Below are positions 28,155-36,828 of a stretch of DNA of 64,000 bases, piece by piece. The stretch covers positions 1 to 64,000 of the forward strand of contig NZ_JAHXYH010000001.1 in NCBI RefSeq assembly GCF_019970065.1. Reading direction: 5' to 3'. Positions within the stretch are counted from its first letter, which is position 1, and every line of letters begins with the position of its first letter. A program made the translations under genes and the position numbers. Origin of the DNA: Chryseobacterium sp. OSA05B (GTDB lineage: Bacteria > Bacteroidota > Bacteroidia > Flavobacteriales > Weeksellaceae). The notes beneath the pieces were generated by a model that saw only the letters and a program-made list of their open reading frames with translations, was not told the origin of the DNA and searched no databases.

Positions 28155-29708
28155 TTGAAAAAAATTCAAAATACGTTGAAAAATTATTCGATCATACTGC
28201 TGGCTGCAGCACTCTCTTCATGTACGTCTATCAGAAGGCACAACGAACAGAGGGCGACCTGCGTGGGCCCTGATGAGCTTAAGGAGGATGTAGATTACGC
28301 CTACCTAAAACTTCAACAGATGCACCCCCAGCTTTACTGGTACATTTCCAAGCCGGAACTTGACCGTAAATTTGACAGTCTTAAAGGGACCATCGACGAG
28401 CCTTTGACTCCGCTTCAGTTTTATTTTAAACTGCAGCCTGTGATCGCTGATATCCGTGAAGGACACCTTGCCCTGAGAATTCCGAGGAAAAAATTCACCA
28501 AAAGACAAATTAAATCTCTGGAACATAAAAAAGGAATGTTCAGCCGTTTTGAATATTATATAAAAGATGATCATTTGTTTATTATTCAAAATAAAGATTC
28601 AATTGAAAATATAAAACCCGGAACTGAGATTCTGACCATCAATAAAGTTCCTGCCTCCAATTATGTAAAAAAATACCGTGAACTGATCAGCAGTGACGGC
28701 TACAATACTACGTTTCAGTCTTACTTTCTGAAGGATGTATTTTTTAATTTTTATACTGCAGAAAACGGATTCAAGGACACTGCAACGATAGAAACGCTTT
28801 ATAACGGCGAAAAACTGACTTATACGCTTCACCGTGAATCCAAATCTAAAAACGATCTGGACAAAGACAAGGAGCAGGAAAAAAGAACGCCTGAAAAAAA
28901 AGTTAATGATTATGTAGCGTCCAGTGATTCTTACAACCGGAATTTTAAATTCCTGGATAAAGACAGCACGACTGCCTATATTAAAGTAAAGAGTTTTTCA
29001 AGAGATTATTCCGATAAGTTTTACAAGGAAACATTTGCGAAAATAAAAAATGCAGGGTCAAAATACCTTATTATAGATGTCCGCAATAACTATGGCGGGT
29101 CTCTGCATGAGATTAATAATCTGTATTCTTATCTGGCTCCGGAACCGTATGTCCTAATAAAACCATCACAGCTTACCTCAAGGATTACTCCTTTAAAAAC
29201 AAATTATTTCAGAAAAAGTACACCTTTTCAATATGCTTTTAAGAGTCTGGCGTACCCGACTTATGTTTTTGCACAGACCTTCAGTACTTATAAAAAGGAC
29301 GGAAAGGTATATTACAAAATGAAAGCTGACAAGCCAACAAAACCCAATAAAGATGCATTCCAGGGGAAGGTTTTTGTCCTGATCAACGGAGGAAGTTTTT
29401 CAGCTTCTTCTATCATTACGGCAAAGCTGAAATACGATAAACGCGCGGTCCTCGTGGGTGAAGAAACCGGCGGTGCCAATGACGGAACTGTGGCGGGTTT
29501 CTATTCTTACCAGAAACTCCCGCATTCAAAGATCAATCTTCCTATCGGTTTACTGCTGGTACAGCCTAATATTGATTTTCTGAATACCAAAAAAGGCGTC
29601 GTTCCGGATATTACAATTACCGAAAGCATGCAGGATATTATTGATAAAAAAGATCCGCAGCTGGATTGGGTAAAAAATGAAATTGCAAAGGAAAAAGAGC
29701 TTCAATAG
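28155..29708 (+). CDS. S41 family peptidase, lipoprotein
   Basis: A 517-residue C-terminal-processing-peptidase-like protein (S41). A lipobox (ALSSC, Cys23) anchors it to a membrane. The C-terminal half contains YIKVKSFSRDYSDKF, LIIDVRNNYGG and INGGSFSASSIITAKLK (nucleophile Ser near 414-418), followed by VGEETGG. No ATG fits; the signal peptide begins at a TTG at 28155. It is monocistronic and ends at a strong terminator. Confidence 0.85.
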   Translation: MKKIQNTLKNYSIILLAAALSSCTSIRRHNEQRATCVGPDELKEDVDYAYLKLQQMHPQLYWYISKPELDRKFDSLKGTIDEPLTPLQFYFKLQPVIADIREGHLALRIPRKKFTKRQIKSLEHKKGMFSRFEYYIKDDHLFIIQNKDSIENIKPGTEILTINKVPASNYVKKYRELISSDGYNTTFQSYFLKDVFFNFYTAENGFKDTATIETLYNGEKLTYTLHRESKSKNDLDKDKEQEKRTPEKKVNDYVASSDSYNRNFKFLDKDSTTAYIKVKSFSRDYSDKFYKETFAKIKNAGSKYLIIDVRNNYGGSLHEINNLYSYLAPEPYVLIKPSQLTSRITPLKTNYFRKSTPFQYAFKSLAYPTYVFAQTFSTYKKDGKVYYKMKADKPTKPNKDAFQGKVFVLINGGSFSASSIITAKLKYDKRAVLVGEETGGANDGTVAGFYSYQKLPHSKINLPIGLLLVQPNIDFLNTKKGVVPDITITESMQDIIDKKDPQLDWVKNEIAKEKELQ

Positions 29709-29715
29709 CTTTATG

Positions 29716-29757
29716 AATAGTTTCGGCGGGCTGAAAGCCTGCCGAAACTATTTTTAT
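29716..29757. terminator. Bidirectional terminator
   Basis: AATAGTTTCGGCGGGCT and AGCCTGCCGAAACTATT form a long stem with a small loop and T runs on both strands. It separates the convergent S41 gene and the minus-strand membrane protein gene. Confidence 0.9.
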
Positions 29758-30344
29758 CTTTTTAATTCTTTCATAAGATCTTCGATATGTACGATATATC
29801 GTCCGTAATACCGGTTGAACCAGAACTGTCCCATCAAATAGAGCACAAAAAGCCCTACCGTCACTGAGCTGATCAGGATTACGGCAATTTTTATTTCGCT
29901 CATGGGTTCAGGCCACGGAATAAATTCTATCACGATAATCATTTCGCAGACGATAAACGGCACAAAGCTCAGATAGTACGACAGATAATATTGCTTATTG
30001 AGATTGACCTGCATGACCAGATCTTTTAACGAATCATAGGTTTTAAGCATTGGATTACTGATATCGCTGTAAAGTCTGAAAAATTTACTGAAAAAGAAAA
30101 TGGTCACCATCAGCATTGACGCTATAAGAACCGTAATGTAAAACTGTAATTTAAAGGGTTGGCAGAATGCACACACGATAAATGAGAACGTAAAGATCGC
30201 AATGATGGACCAGAATTCCATGCGCATATTTTTTCGCATTTTTTCCAGCGGAAGATTGATCTTATTTCTCTGCTCAATACTTATTTCAGGTGTTTCTTCT
30301 GAAACATCTTCATTCCATGCATTTTTTAATTCATCTATATTCAT
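29754..30344 (-). CDS. Four-helix membrane protein paired with a sigma factor
   Basis: A 196-residue protein with a cytoplasmic N-terminal part (MNIDELKNAWNEDVSEETPEIS) and four membrane helices. It follows the sigma factor gene by 16 nt and resembles the 31363-32178 protein at the N-terminus (LWDKDTRQDLPEISLE) and in helix pattern. The position suggests an anti-sigma role, but no zinc-binding anti-sigma motif is present. Confidence 0.65.
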   Translation of the reverse strand: MNIDELKNAWNEDVSEETPEISIEQRNKINLPLEKMRKNMRMEFWSIIAIFTFSFIVCAFCQPFKLQFYITVLIASMLMVTIFFFSKFFRLYSDISNPMLKTYDSLKDLVMQVNLNKQYYLSYYLSFVPFIVCEMIIVIEFIPWPEPMSEIKIAVILISSVTVGLFVLYLMGQFWFNRYYGRYIVHIEDLMKELKR

Positions 30345-30360
30345 TGGTACTGATTTAAAG

Positions 30361-30861
30361 TTATGGTTGATTTGAGTTTAAGATATCTTTCAGTTTATTT
30401 TTGGCCCGGTTCATCCTTACTCTGGCATTACCTTCGGAGATTCCCATCTGTTCTGCAATTTCCTTTCCTGAAAAGTCTTCCAGATAATAAAAGATAAAAG
30501 CTTTATCAATGGAATTCAGCTCACGGATCGCTTCATACATCTGAACCAGTTTTTCTTCCTTTCCGTAATCGTATTCATCCTGAATCACTTTATAGCCTGC
30601 AAAATCCTCATTAGAGATAAAACTTCTTCTTTTCTCGGATTTCAGAAAAATAATAGCGGTGTTGAGGGCAATTCTGTACAGCCAGGTAGAAAATTCGCTT
30701 TGTCCCTTGAAGCTCGGATACGCTTTCCATAGCTGACAGGTGATTTCCTGGAAAAGATCATCACGGTCATCTTTTTCAGACATATACATTTTAGAAATCT
30801 TGAAAATGATTCCTTTATGCTTTTCTATTTTGTCTAAAAATTCCTGCTCTAATGAGTTCAT
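30361..30861 (-). CDS. RNA polymerase sigma-70 factor (ECF-like)
   Basis: A 166-residue ECF sigma factor. Region 2 holds DRDDLFQEITCQLWKAYPSF and STWLYRIALNTAI; region 4 holds LEDFSGKEIAEQMGISEGNARVRMNRAKNKLK. It is close to the 32190-32699 factor. A TGTAAC box on the minus strand (30902-30907) about 40 nt upstream may be its -35 element, but the -10 part is unclear. It is followed by its partner membrane protein gene. Confidence 0.9.
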   Translation of the reverse strand: MNSLEQEFLDKIEKHKGIIFKISKMYMSEKDDRDDLFQEITCQLWKAYPSFKGQSEFSTWLYRIALNTAIIFLKSEKRRSFISNEDFAGYKVIQDEYDYGKEEKLVQMYEAIRELNSIDKAFIFYYLEDFSGKEIAEQMGISEGNARVRMNRAKNKLKDILNSNQP

Positions 30862-31362
30862 ATTTTCGGGCTCTATAGAGTTAGTTTTAATTGTAAAAAA
30901 ATGTTACAGATATTTTTGAAAAGATAAAAAAAACCCAACAGAAAATTTCCTGCAGGGCCCATTGTGTGTTTTTTTGTTTTACTCCAATCCGTGTTTCAGA
31001 AAAACACAGTCTTTGTACGAAATAATTTTAATCTATAAACCGACTCATGAACGGCTTATATTTTAAATTGAACAGTCAGTTAAAAATTTGAACAGTAACA
31101 GTCCGAATTTGGACACTAACATTTTATGTTTCTAATAGTTAGTAGAAAAAAAGTGAAAATGTTACACTATTTGGGGAAAAATTTTCATCAAAAATTCACA
31201 ATATATTTTTAAAACTTCCAGTAAGCTTTGTGAACTCCTTGATACTGCCCATTTATGATAATTATGATTTTTATTGATGCTGCAAAAAAAATCCCGGCAG
31301 AAAAAATTCTTCGGGATTGTTTCTTTATTTTTAAATGTATGATCATTCTTTTTCCTGAAAAA
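30862..31362. other. 501-bp spacer with direct repeats and terminator
   Basis: No gene was seen. TTGAACAGT occurs at 31068-31076 and 31088-31096, 20 bp apart (two helical turns), upstream of the sigma gene at 30361-30861. A minus-strand terminator for the next operon lies at 31283-31318. Confidence 0.5.
31283..31318 (-). terminator. Terminator of the second sigma operon
   Basis: AATCCCG (31290-31296) and CGGGATT (31312-31318) form a stem. On the minus strand it is followed by a T run (the A run at 31284-31290). Confidence 0.75.
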
Positions 31363-32178
31363 TCAATTCAGTCTGTCCAGGGCATTCTGGAGGGTATGAA
31401 TATCAATAAAGTGGAGCTTTACGCCAATAATAATAAAAATCAGAAGAACCAGTGTCAGGAATATGATGATAAAAATATACACCGAAACAAACCATATCAC
31501 TGTATTCAAAATATTTCCCTGAAGTCCGAACTTATTCATGAAAAATCTTTGAGAACGCTCAAACCATGAATTTTTTCTTGCTTTCTTCGGCTCTATTTCA
31601 AGGCCGTTCAGTTCATCTACCAAACGTACAACGTCTTGTATATACCGTCCGTACATATAATAAATCCAATATTTGATCACAAACCACACCAGCATCAGGG
31701 TAATCAGGAAACTGATCCCGAAAATGGCTAGATTATATTTCGCCTCAAAATGAAAGTTGATCTTGATAAGAGATAGCAGAAAAGCCAGTGGAATGTAGGA
31801 AATGTAATAGGAAATGTAGATTTCTTTCGATATTAAAAGTTGTGTTTTAAGGTTAAACAGATCATAATTTGTATTGATACTGCTATTACAAAGCATTTTG
31901 TAAAGCTTTAGAAAACGGGAATAAAAATAAATGATGGAAGCAAGCGTAAGGGCGACGACGAATGCCGATATAATAACAATATTCGAATCTCCGGAAGCAA
32001 ATGGAAATCCCATCAAAAGCATAGGCAAGGTGACGACCATCAGCCAGAATTCTGTTTGCATATTGATTTTGAGCATCCGCATCGGCGAATGAATTTCACG
32101 CTGCTTCTCCAGAGAGATCTCAGGCAAATCCTGCCTGGTGTCTTTATCCCAAAGTTCTTTAAAATTTTCTAACTCCAT
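31363..32178 (-). CDS. Membrane protein paired with a sigma factor (paralogue with extension)
   Basis: A 271-residue protein whose first ~195 residues mirror the 29754-30344 protein: an acidic N-terminus then four helices with YYISYIPLAF. It adds a C-terminal extension with a charged stretch and a further membrane helix (VSVYIFIIIFLTLVLLIF). It follows its sigma factor gene by 11 nt. An anti-sigma or membrane-sensor role is inferred from the repeated pairing. Confidence 0.65.
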   Translation of the reverse strand: MELENFKELWDKDTRQDLPEISLEKQREIHSPMRMLKINMQTEFWLMVVTLPMLLMGFPFASGDSNIVIISAFVVALTLASIIYFYSRFLKLYKMLCNSSINTNYDLFNLKTQLLISKEIYISYYISYIPLAFLLSLIKINFHFEAKYNLAIFGISFLITLMLVWFVIKYWIYYMYGRYIQDVVRLVDELNGLEIEPKKARKNSWFERSQRFFMNKFGLQGNILNTVIWFVSVYIFIIIFLTLVLLIFIIIGVKLHFIDIHTLQNALDRLN

Positions 32179-32189
32179 TTGTTTTTACT

Positions 32190-32699
32190 TTAAATCTTGT
32201 CGCTTTCTTGTTTTTCGATGATTTGCTTCAGTTTTGTTTTTGCCCGATTCATTTTTACACGGGCATTCACTTCAGTGATCCCCAGCTGGCGGGCGATCTC
32301 TTTACCCGGAAAATCTTCCAAAAAGAAAAAAATAAGCGCTTTGTCTATAGGACTGAGTTGATGAATAGCCTCATACATCAGCTTCATATTTCTATCATCT
32401 GCATCATTATAGGATTCATGTGGAACAACAAGATCTTCTATCCCCTGATTTTGTATAAAACTACGTTTTTTTTCACTACGCAAAAATACAATCGCTGTGT
32501 TAAGCGCAGTCCGGTAGAGCCATGTAGAGAAGTCACTTCTCCTCTGGAAATCGCCGTATGATTTCCAGGCCTGATAAATGATCTCCTGATAAAGATCATT
32601 CTGATCATCCCGATCGTCCATATACATTTTAGAGATCTTGAAAATGACACCTTTGTGCTTTTCTATTTTCTCTAAAAATTCTTTTTCCATTAAAGACAT
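32190..32699 (-). CDS. RNA polymerase sigma-70 factor (ECF-like)
   Basis: A 169-residue ECF sigma factor with region 2 (DDQNDLYQEIIYQAWKSYGDF, parts diagnostic) and region 4 (IARQLGITEVNARVKMNRAKTKLK). It shares most of its length with the 30361-30861 factor, including FLxKIEKHKGVIFKISKMYM. I start at the ATG ending at 32699, which aligns with the paralogue; a TTG two codons upstream is possible. A palindrome AGTATTTTTGATAAAAATACT near 32722-32742 lies upstream. Confidence 0.9.
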   Translation of the reverse strand: MSLMEKEFLEKIEKHKGVIFKISKMYMDDRDDQNDLYQEIIYQAWKSYGDFQRRSDFSTWLYRTALNTAIVFLRSEKKRSFIQNQGIEDLVVPHESYNDADDRNMKLMYEAIHQLSPIDKALIFFFLEDFPGKEIARQLGITEVNARVKMNRAKTKLKQIIEKQESDKI

Positions 32700-32847
32700 G
32701 CTCAAACTCTACTCGTACAGCAGTATTTTTGATAAAAATACTACAATTTTAACATAAAAACTAAAAAGTCCACGTCTCAAAGTACAAAATCCTCAAAAAA
32801 TAAAGAAATTTAATGAGGATTATTATTTTATGTTAAGTAGAATATAC

Positions 32848-34476
32848 CTAGAAAAGATAGTCGGTGCTTAAAAAATTAGAGTCATGATCTCTAACGATCG
32901 TATTTAATAATTTCTTGTTGGAATCTGTCAGTTTCGCAGCCACCAGAGACCGGATGGAAAATGAACGGAGCGCATCAAAGACAGAAAGTGTTCCTTCCGC
33001 ACTGTCTTTCCTTCCTGTAAACGGAAAAACGTCCGGCCCGCGTTGTGCCTGACAATTGATATTCACACGGCTCACCAGATTCACAAAAGGGTCTATCAGC
33101 CTGGAAACTTCCTGAGGATCTTCGCTGAAAATACTTACCTGCATTCCATGGGATGCATTGACCTGATAATCGATGGGTTCTTCGATGTCTTCAAAAGGAA
33201 CTACCGGAATCACCGGACCGAACTGCTCTTCATGATAGAGTTTCATATCACTGTTTACCGGATAAACCACTGCAGGAAAGACAAAAGACTCTTCCGTAAA
33301 CCCTCCGTTTTCATTTAAAACTTTTGCACCTTTAGCTAAAGCATCTTCAATACATTCTTTGAGATACAGTGGTTTATTCACTTCGGGAAGCGGCGTCACT
33401 TTCACATCTTTTTCCCACGGAAGTCCCGGTTTTAAAGCAGAAACAGCTACACTTAACTTCCGGGTGAATTCTTCGGCAATTTCTTTCTGAACAAAGATCA
33501 GTTTTAATGCTGTACATCGCTGCCCGTTGAATGACAGTGCTCCCAGGATACATTCGCTCACCGCTACATTCAGATCGGCATTTTTAGTTACAATCGCTGC
33601 ATTTTTGGCATCAAGGCTCAGGATAGCTCGTAAACGATTCACTTTAGGATGCAGTTTCTTCAGTCCGTTAGCTACTTTACTGGATCCGATAAATGCCAGA
33701 ACATTTATTTTTCCGCTTTCCATAATGGGAGTAATAATCTCAGAGCCTTTTCCGTAAAGCGTGTTTACAGTTCCTTTCGGGAAAGCCTCTTTAAAAGCTT
33801 TCAGTAATGGATAATGGGCAAGAACACCGTGCTTTGGAAGCTTGAACAAAATCGTATTTCCCATGATCAATGCGGGAATCAGTGTGGTAAAGATCTCATT
33901 TAAAGGATAATTAAACGGTCCCATACTTAAAACAACGCCCAGCGGAGCTCTTCTGATCTGTGCAATAGTTCCTTCTGCTTCCTGAAAACGGGATGATTCT
34001 CTGTCAAGATCTTTCAGCGCATCAATGGTCTGGTTGATATAATCTACAGTCCTGTCGAATTCTTTGGTAGAATCTGCCAGAGTTTTCCCGATCTCCCACA
34101 TTAACAATTTAATGACCAGATCACGCTGCTCTATCATCAGATAAACAAATTTCTGCATACACTGAATACGTCCTTCTACAGACATGGTAGGCCATTCTCC
34201 GAGACCGTTATCATAGGCTTTAACAGATGCTTCAAGCACTTCCATTGCTTCTTTCGGACTGATATTCGGAATACTTCCCAGCAATTTTCTCTCGAGACCG
34301 TTTTCCGTAGGAATACAGACTGGCGAATAGATATTCTGAGTCTCCCCTTCCCATTCCACCAGCTCTCCATTGAGGAGATACACTTTCTGATGAATTTCCT
34401 CTACTTTAAATTCTTCCGGAATTTCGATTTCGCTTTTAAAAATATCCTTAAATAACGGCTTATTGACTGAATCCAT
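32848..34476 (-). CDS. NADP-dependent glyceraldehyde-3-phosphate dehydrogenase-like ALDH
   Basis: A 542-residue aldehyde dehydrogenase superfamily protein closest to non-phosphorylating glyceraldehyde-3-phosphate dehydrogenase (GapN-like). Visible parts are GPFNYPLNE, FKLPKHGVLA, FIGSSKVAN and the catalytic Cys321 in NGQRCTA, then EEQFGPVIPVVPF. The usual ELGGK segment with the general-base Glu reads LSLDAK, so that Glu is Ser here. Activity may therefore differ. It is monocistronic on the minus strand. Confidence 0.8.
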   Translation of the reverse strand: MDSVNKPLFKDIFKSEIEIPEEFKVEEIHQKVYLLNGELVEWEGETQNIYSPVCIPTENGLERKLLGSIPNISPKEAMEVLEASVKAYDNGLGEWPTMSVEGRIQCMQKFVYLMIEQRDLVIKLLMWEIGKTLADSTKEFDRTVDYINQTIDALKDLDRESSRFQEAEGTIAQIRRAPLGVVLSMGPFNYPLNEIFTTLIPALIMGNTILFKLPKHGVLAHYPLLKAFKEAFPKGTVNTLYGKGSEIITPIMESGKINVLAFIGSSKVANGLKKLHPKVNRLRAILSLDAKNAAIVTKNADLNVAVSECILGALSFNGQRCTALKLIFVQKEIAEEFTRKLSVAVSALKPGLPWEKDVKVTPLPEVNKPLYLKECIEDALAKGAKVLNENGGFTEESFVFPAVVYPVNSDMKLYHEEQFGPVIPVVPFEDIEEPIDYQVNASHGMQVSIFSEDPQEVSRLIDPFVNLVSRVNINCQAQRGPDVFPFTGRKDSAEGTLSVFDALRSFSIRSLVAAKLTDSNKKLLNTIVRDHDSNFLSTDYLF

Positions 34477-34652
34477 AAATTTTTATTTTTTGATAATTGA
34501 GTGTCATTCTAAAATTATACAGAATAAAGGTAGCCGTTAAAATTGGTTTTAAAAATAACCACTTGATAGATTTGTTCTATTTGGCGGGTGTTTGAATTAA
34601 AATTAATGTCGGGTACTGAAAAAATGAATAATTTTACTAAAAATAAAATTTC

Positions 34653-35225
34653 ATGTTTTCAAAATTAGCTTTCAGCACCTTATTGTTTTTCTCAGCATTT
34701 ATTTTCGCTCAAAATAGCAAAACAGCGAATACTGTTCTGATGGGAGGAAAACCGGTACATACGTATGCGAAACTTCCGGCCTTGAATAAAGCAGCCCCAA
34801 AGTTTACGCTTACAGACGTTACGATGAAGGATCAGACACTTGATTCTTACAAGGGAAAATTTATGATTCTTAATATTTTCCCCAGTGTAGATACCGGAGT
34901 TTGCTCGGCTTCCGTACATCATTTCAATGAAGATGCAGCGAGTATTCCCAATACCGTTGTTCTTTGTATTTCTAAAGATCTGCCTTTTGCCCAAAAAAGA
35001 TTTTGTGGTGCAGAAGGAATTAAGAATGTGGTGATGCTTTCAGATTTCCGTTCAGATTTCGGAAAAACGTATGGCGTAGAGATTACAGATTCTATGATGA
35101 AAGGTCTTTTAAGCAGAGCCGTAGTGGTGATCGATCCTTCAGGGAAAATCATTTATGAAGAGCAGGTTGCTGATATTTCACAGGAACCAAATTATGAAGC
35201 AGCGATTGCAGCTGTGAAAAAATAA
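34653..35225 (+). CDS. Exported thiol peroxidase (Tpx family)
   Basis: A 190-residue Tpx with a signal peptide (AFIFAQ cleavage region), so it works in the periplasm or at the envelope. The peroxidatic Cys84 is in DTGVCSASVHHFNE and the resolving Cys118 is in KRFCGAEG. SKDLPFA and LLSRAVVV match the cytosolic paralogue at 11057-11554. It would need a periplasmic thiol reductant. It is monocistronic and converges on the 35285-36001 gene. Confidence 0.9.
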   Translation: MFSKLAFSTLLFFSAFIFAQNSKTANTVLMGGKPVHTYAKLPALNKAAPKFTLTDVTMKDQTLDSYKGKFMILNIFPSVDTGVCSASVHHFNEDAASIPNTVVLCISKDLPFAQKRFCGAEGIKNVVMLSDFRSDFGKTYGVEITDSMMKGLLSRAVVVIDPSGKIIYEEQVADISQEPNYEAAIAAVKK

Positions 35226-35251
35226 TTTCTCGCTTTTGGAATAATTTAAAA

Positions 35252-35292
35252 CAGGCTTCGGCGATCTTCGATCGCCGAAGCCTGTTATTTTT
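35252..35292. terminator. Bidirectional terminator
   Basis: ACAGGCTTCGGCGATC and GATCGCCGAAGCCTGT form a near-perfect 16-bp stem with loop TTC and flanking A/T runs. It serves both the exported tpx gene and the convergent minus-strand gene, whose stop codon lies in the T-rich flank. Confidence 0.92.
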
Positions 35293-36001
35293 TCAGTTTT
35301 CCTTCCTTTTTTGTGGTGATGACAATGACACCGTTTTCGGCTTTTATCCCATCGAAAACAGTCGTGTCTTTTTCAATATTAATTGTTTTTATCATTTCAG
35401 GATCAATGGTATTGAGCTCTTCCAAACTGCTTACCTTCCCATTGATTATGTATAAAGGTTTTTTGTTAATCTTAGGAGTTGATGAGGCTTCGCCAATCCG
35501 TATTCTGCGATGAACCGAATTATCTATTAGTTCGGTAGAAACGACCTTACCAATTGTACTACCAGATTGTATTACAATTTCATTCAGTTGATTATTGACT
35601 AAAAGATTTCCCGGTATTACTGTCGTTGAGCCAAGCAACATTTTTTGTTTTTGGGGGAAGATCACAACGTCTTTGATTTCGTCTGCTTTTAAAGTATCGT
35701 GTATTTCATTTTGCTGGGCATGTACCGAAACAAAACCTCCTGTTGTCAGCATAAAACCGACTGCAAACTTCGTAAATAATGAATTGATAAAAGAATAGTT
35801 CAGATCTCTGTTAAGCTGTGATGAATTAAAATTCCCACAAATGTCTTCTGAAGAATGGGAAAAAACCTCTATAATTTCCTGATCAGAAGCCACGGTGAAA
35901 TCCCGGACAGTTTTGGAACAAACGGAACAGAACCTTCCTTTCTCTTCGGGTGTCATAGCTTCCCAGTTTTCATGACATGGTTTGGGTATGGTGATTTTCA
36001 T
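35285..36001 (-). CDS. Cys-motif membrane protein with TonB-plug-like tail
   Basis: A 238-residue protein. The N-terminal ~60 residues have a four-cysteine pattern (CHENWEAMTPEEKGRFCSVC, then a later Cys in EDICGNF), possibly a zinc site on the cytoplasmic side. One membrane helix follows (about 78-93), then a periplasmic part. The C-terminus (PLYIINGKVSSLEELNTIDPE, then KAENGVIVITTKK) matches the plug segment of TonB-dependent receptors. The combination suggests interaction with outer-membrane transport, but the function is unknown. Confidence 0.6.
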   Translation of the reverse strand: MKITIPKPCHENWEAMTPEEKGRFCSVCSKTVRDFTVASDQEIIEVFSHSSEDICGNFNSSQLNRDLNYSFINSLFTKFAVGFMLTTGGFVSVHAQQNEIHDTLKADEIKDVVIFPQKQKMLLGSTTVIPGNLLVNNQLNEIVIQSGSTIGKVVSTELIDNSVHRRIRIGEASSTPKINKKPLYIINGKVSSLEELNTIDPEMIKTINIEKDTTVFDGIKAENGVIVITTKKEGKLKK

Positions 36002-36107
36002 AGTCTCTTTTATATAGAGATGTGGGAATGATGGGAAAGGTTGGAAAGGTTATGTTGAAATAATCATAAAGTTGGATGATCGCTAAGACGCAAATTCTAT
36101 GACAAAA

Positions 36108-36265
36108 ACATGTTTTAAGGCGCAAAGATTTTATCTCCGATACAATTGATCACACCGTCATTGCGAGGAGCGCAGCGACGAAGCAATCTCACTCTCATCT
36201 TGCCGAAATATTCGATTTTCTTGCACATTAAATAATCATGTAGCTTAAAAACCTTGCGCCTTTGC
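36108..36265. repeat. MITE-like inverted-repeat element M2
   Basis: The left end TTTTAAGGCGCAAAGATTTT is mirrored by AAAAACCTTGCGCCTTTGC at the right. The CGTCATTGCGAGG repeat is nested inside. The ends resemble M1, M3 and M4. Confidence 0.6.
36156..36190. repeat. CGTCATTGCGAGG-type interspersed repeat
   Basis: The stretch begins CGTCATTGCGAGGAGC and ends GACGAAGCAATCTC. This sequence type is known as a dispersed palindromic repeat in many unrelated bacteria; TTGC and GCAA arms allow a hairpin. There is one copy in this window. Confidence 0.75.
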
Positions 36266-36291
36266 AATGGTCCAACAAAAAGAAATATAGA

Positions 36292-36330
36292 AGAATCTGT
36301 CTCACAACCAATTTGTGAGACGGATTTTTC
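36292..36330 (-). terminator. Hairpin downstream of the 36362 gene
   Basis: AATCTGTCTCACA pairs with TGTGAGACGGATT and is flanked by T and A runs. It lies 30 nt after the stop codon of the minus-strand gene. Confidence 0.7.
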
Positions 36331-36361
36331 TATATGTAAAAAGTTTAAAGCAAATTATTAT

Positions 36362-36820
36362 CTAATCCCCATCGCCACCAATAGAACTAAACTCCTGCGT
36401 AGAATAATGTAAGAAAAATAACACCAGTAAGTCATCAACAGATTCATCAACCTCAACGTGATAAGTAGGATGTTTAATTTTCTTTTTATCTTCGGGTATT
36501 ACTTCTATTAAGAGTTTTCTTTTTTCAAATAACTGATTTGTTTTACTCAATTTGAAATTATAAATCCTAACATCGGCTCCGGACTTAATGATTCTTTCTT
36601 TTCCCAAATCTGTAAAATAAATGACGCCTTTGGAATTAAAAAGTTCTGCATCGTTCTTTAGAAAACCTACATTTTTGATATCATAGCTTCTGGAATTGCA
36701 AATGATATAATAACCAGAAGAAAAGAACTTATTGAGTTTTACAATCCTGCCCATCTCTTTTTGATCTTCTGAAACTAAGACAAGTTGTTTGTTATTAATT
36801 TGCGTTGTATATCTTTTCAA
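36362..36820 (-). CDS. Beta-rich protein of unknown function
   Basis: A 152-residue protein without a signal peptide, rich in predicted beta-strands (TQINNKQLVLVSEDQKEMG, GYYIICNSRSYDI). It loosely recalls tubby/LURP-like single-domain proteins, but I do not claim that family. The start is a TTG at 36820; no ATG fits. It begins 8 nt after the stop of the TPR gene upstream, so the two are likely cotranscribed. Confidence 0.55.
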   Translation of the reverse strand: MKRYTTQINNKQLVLVSEDQKEMGRIVKLNKFFSSGYYIICNSRSYDIKNVGFLKNDAELFNSKGVIYFTDLGKERIIKSGADVRIYNFKLSKTNQLFEKRKLLIEVIPEDKKKIKHPTYHVEVDESVDDLLVLFFLHYSTQEFSSIGGDGD

Positions 36821-36828
36821 TGTAAATT

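Larger units (their letters stand above)
36002..36361. other. Spacer filled by repeat elements
   Basis: No gene was seen. It holds the MITE-like element M2 (36108-36265), the CGTCATTGCGAGG repeat inside it, and a hairpin at 36292-36330. Confidence 0.6.
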
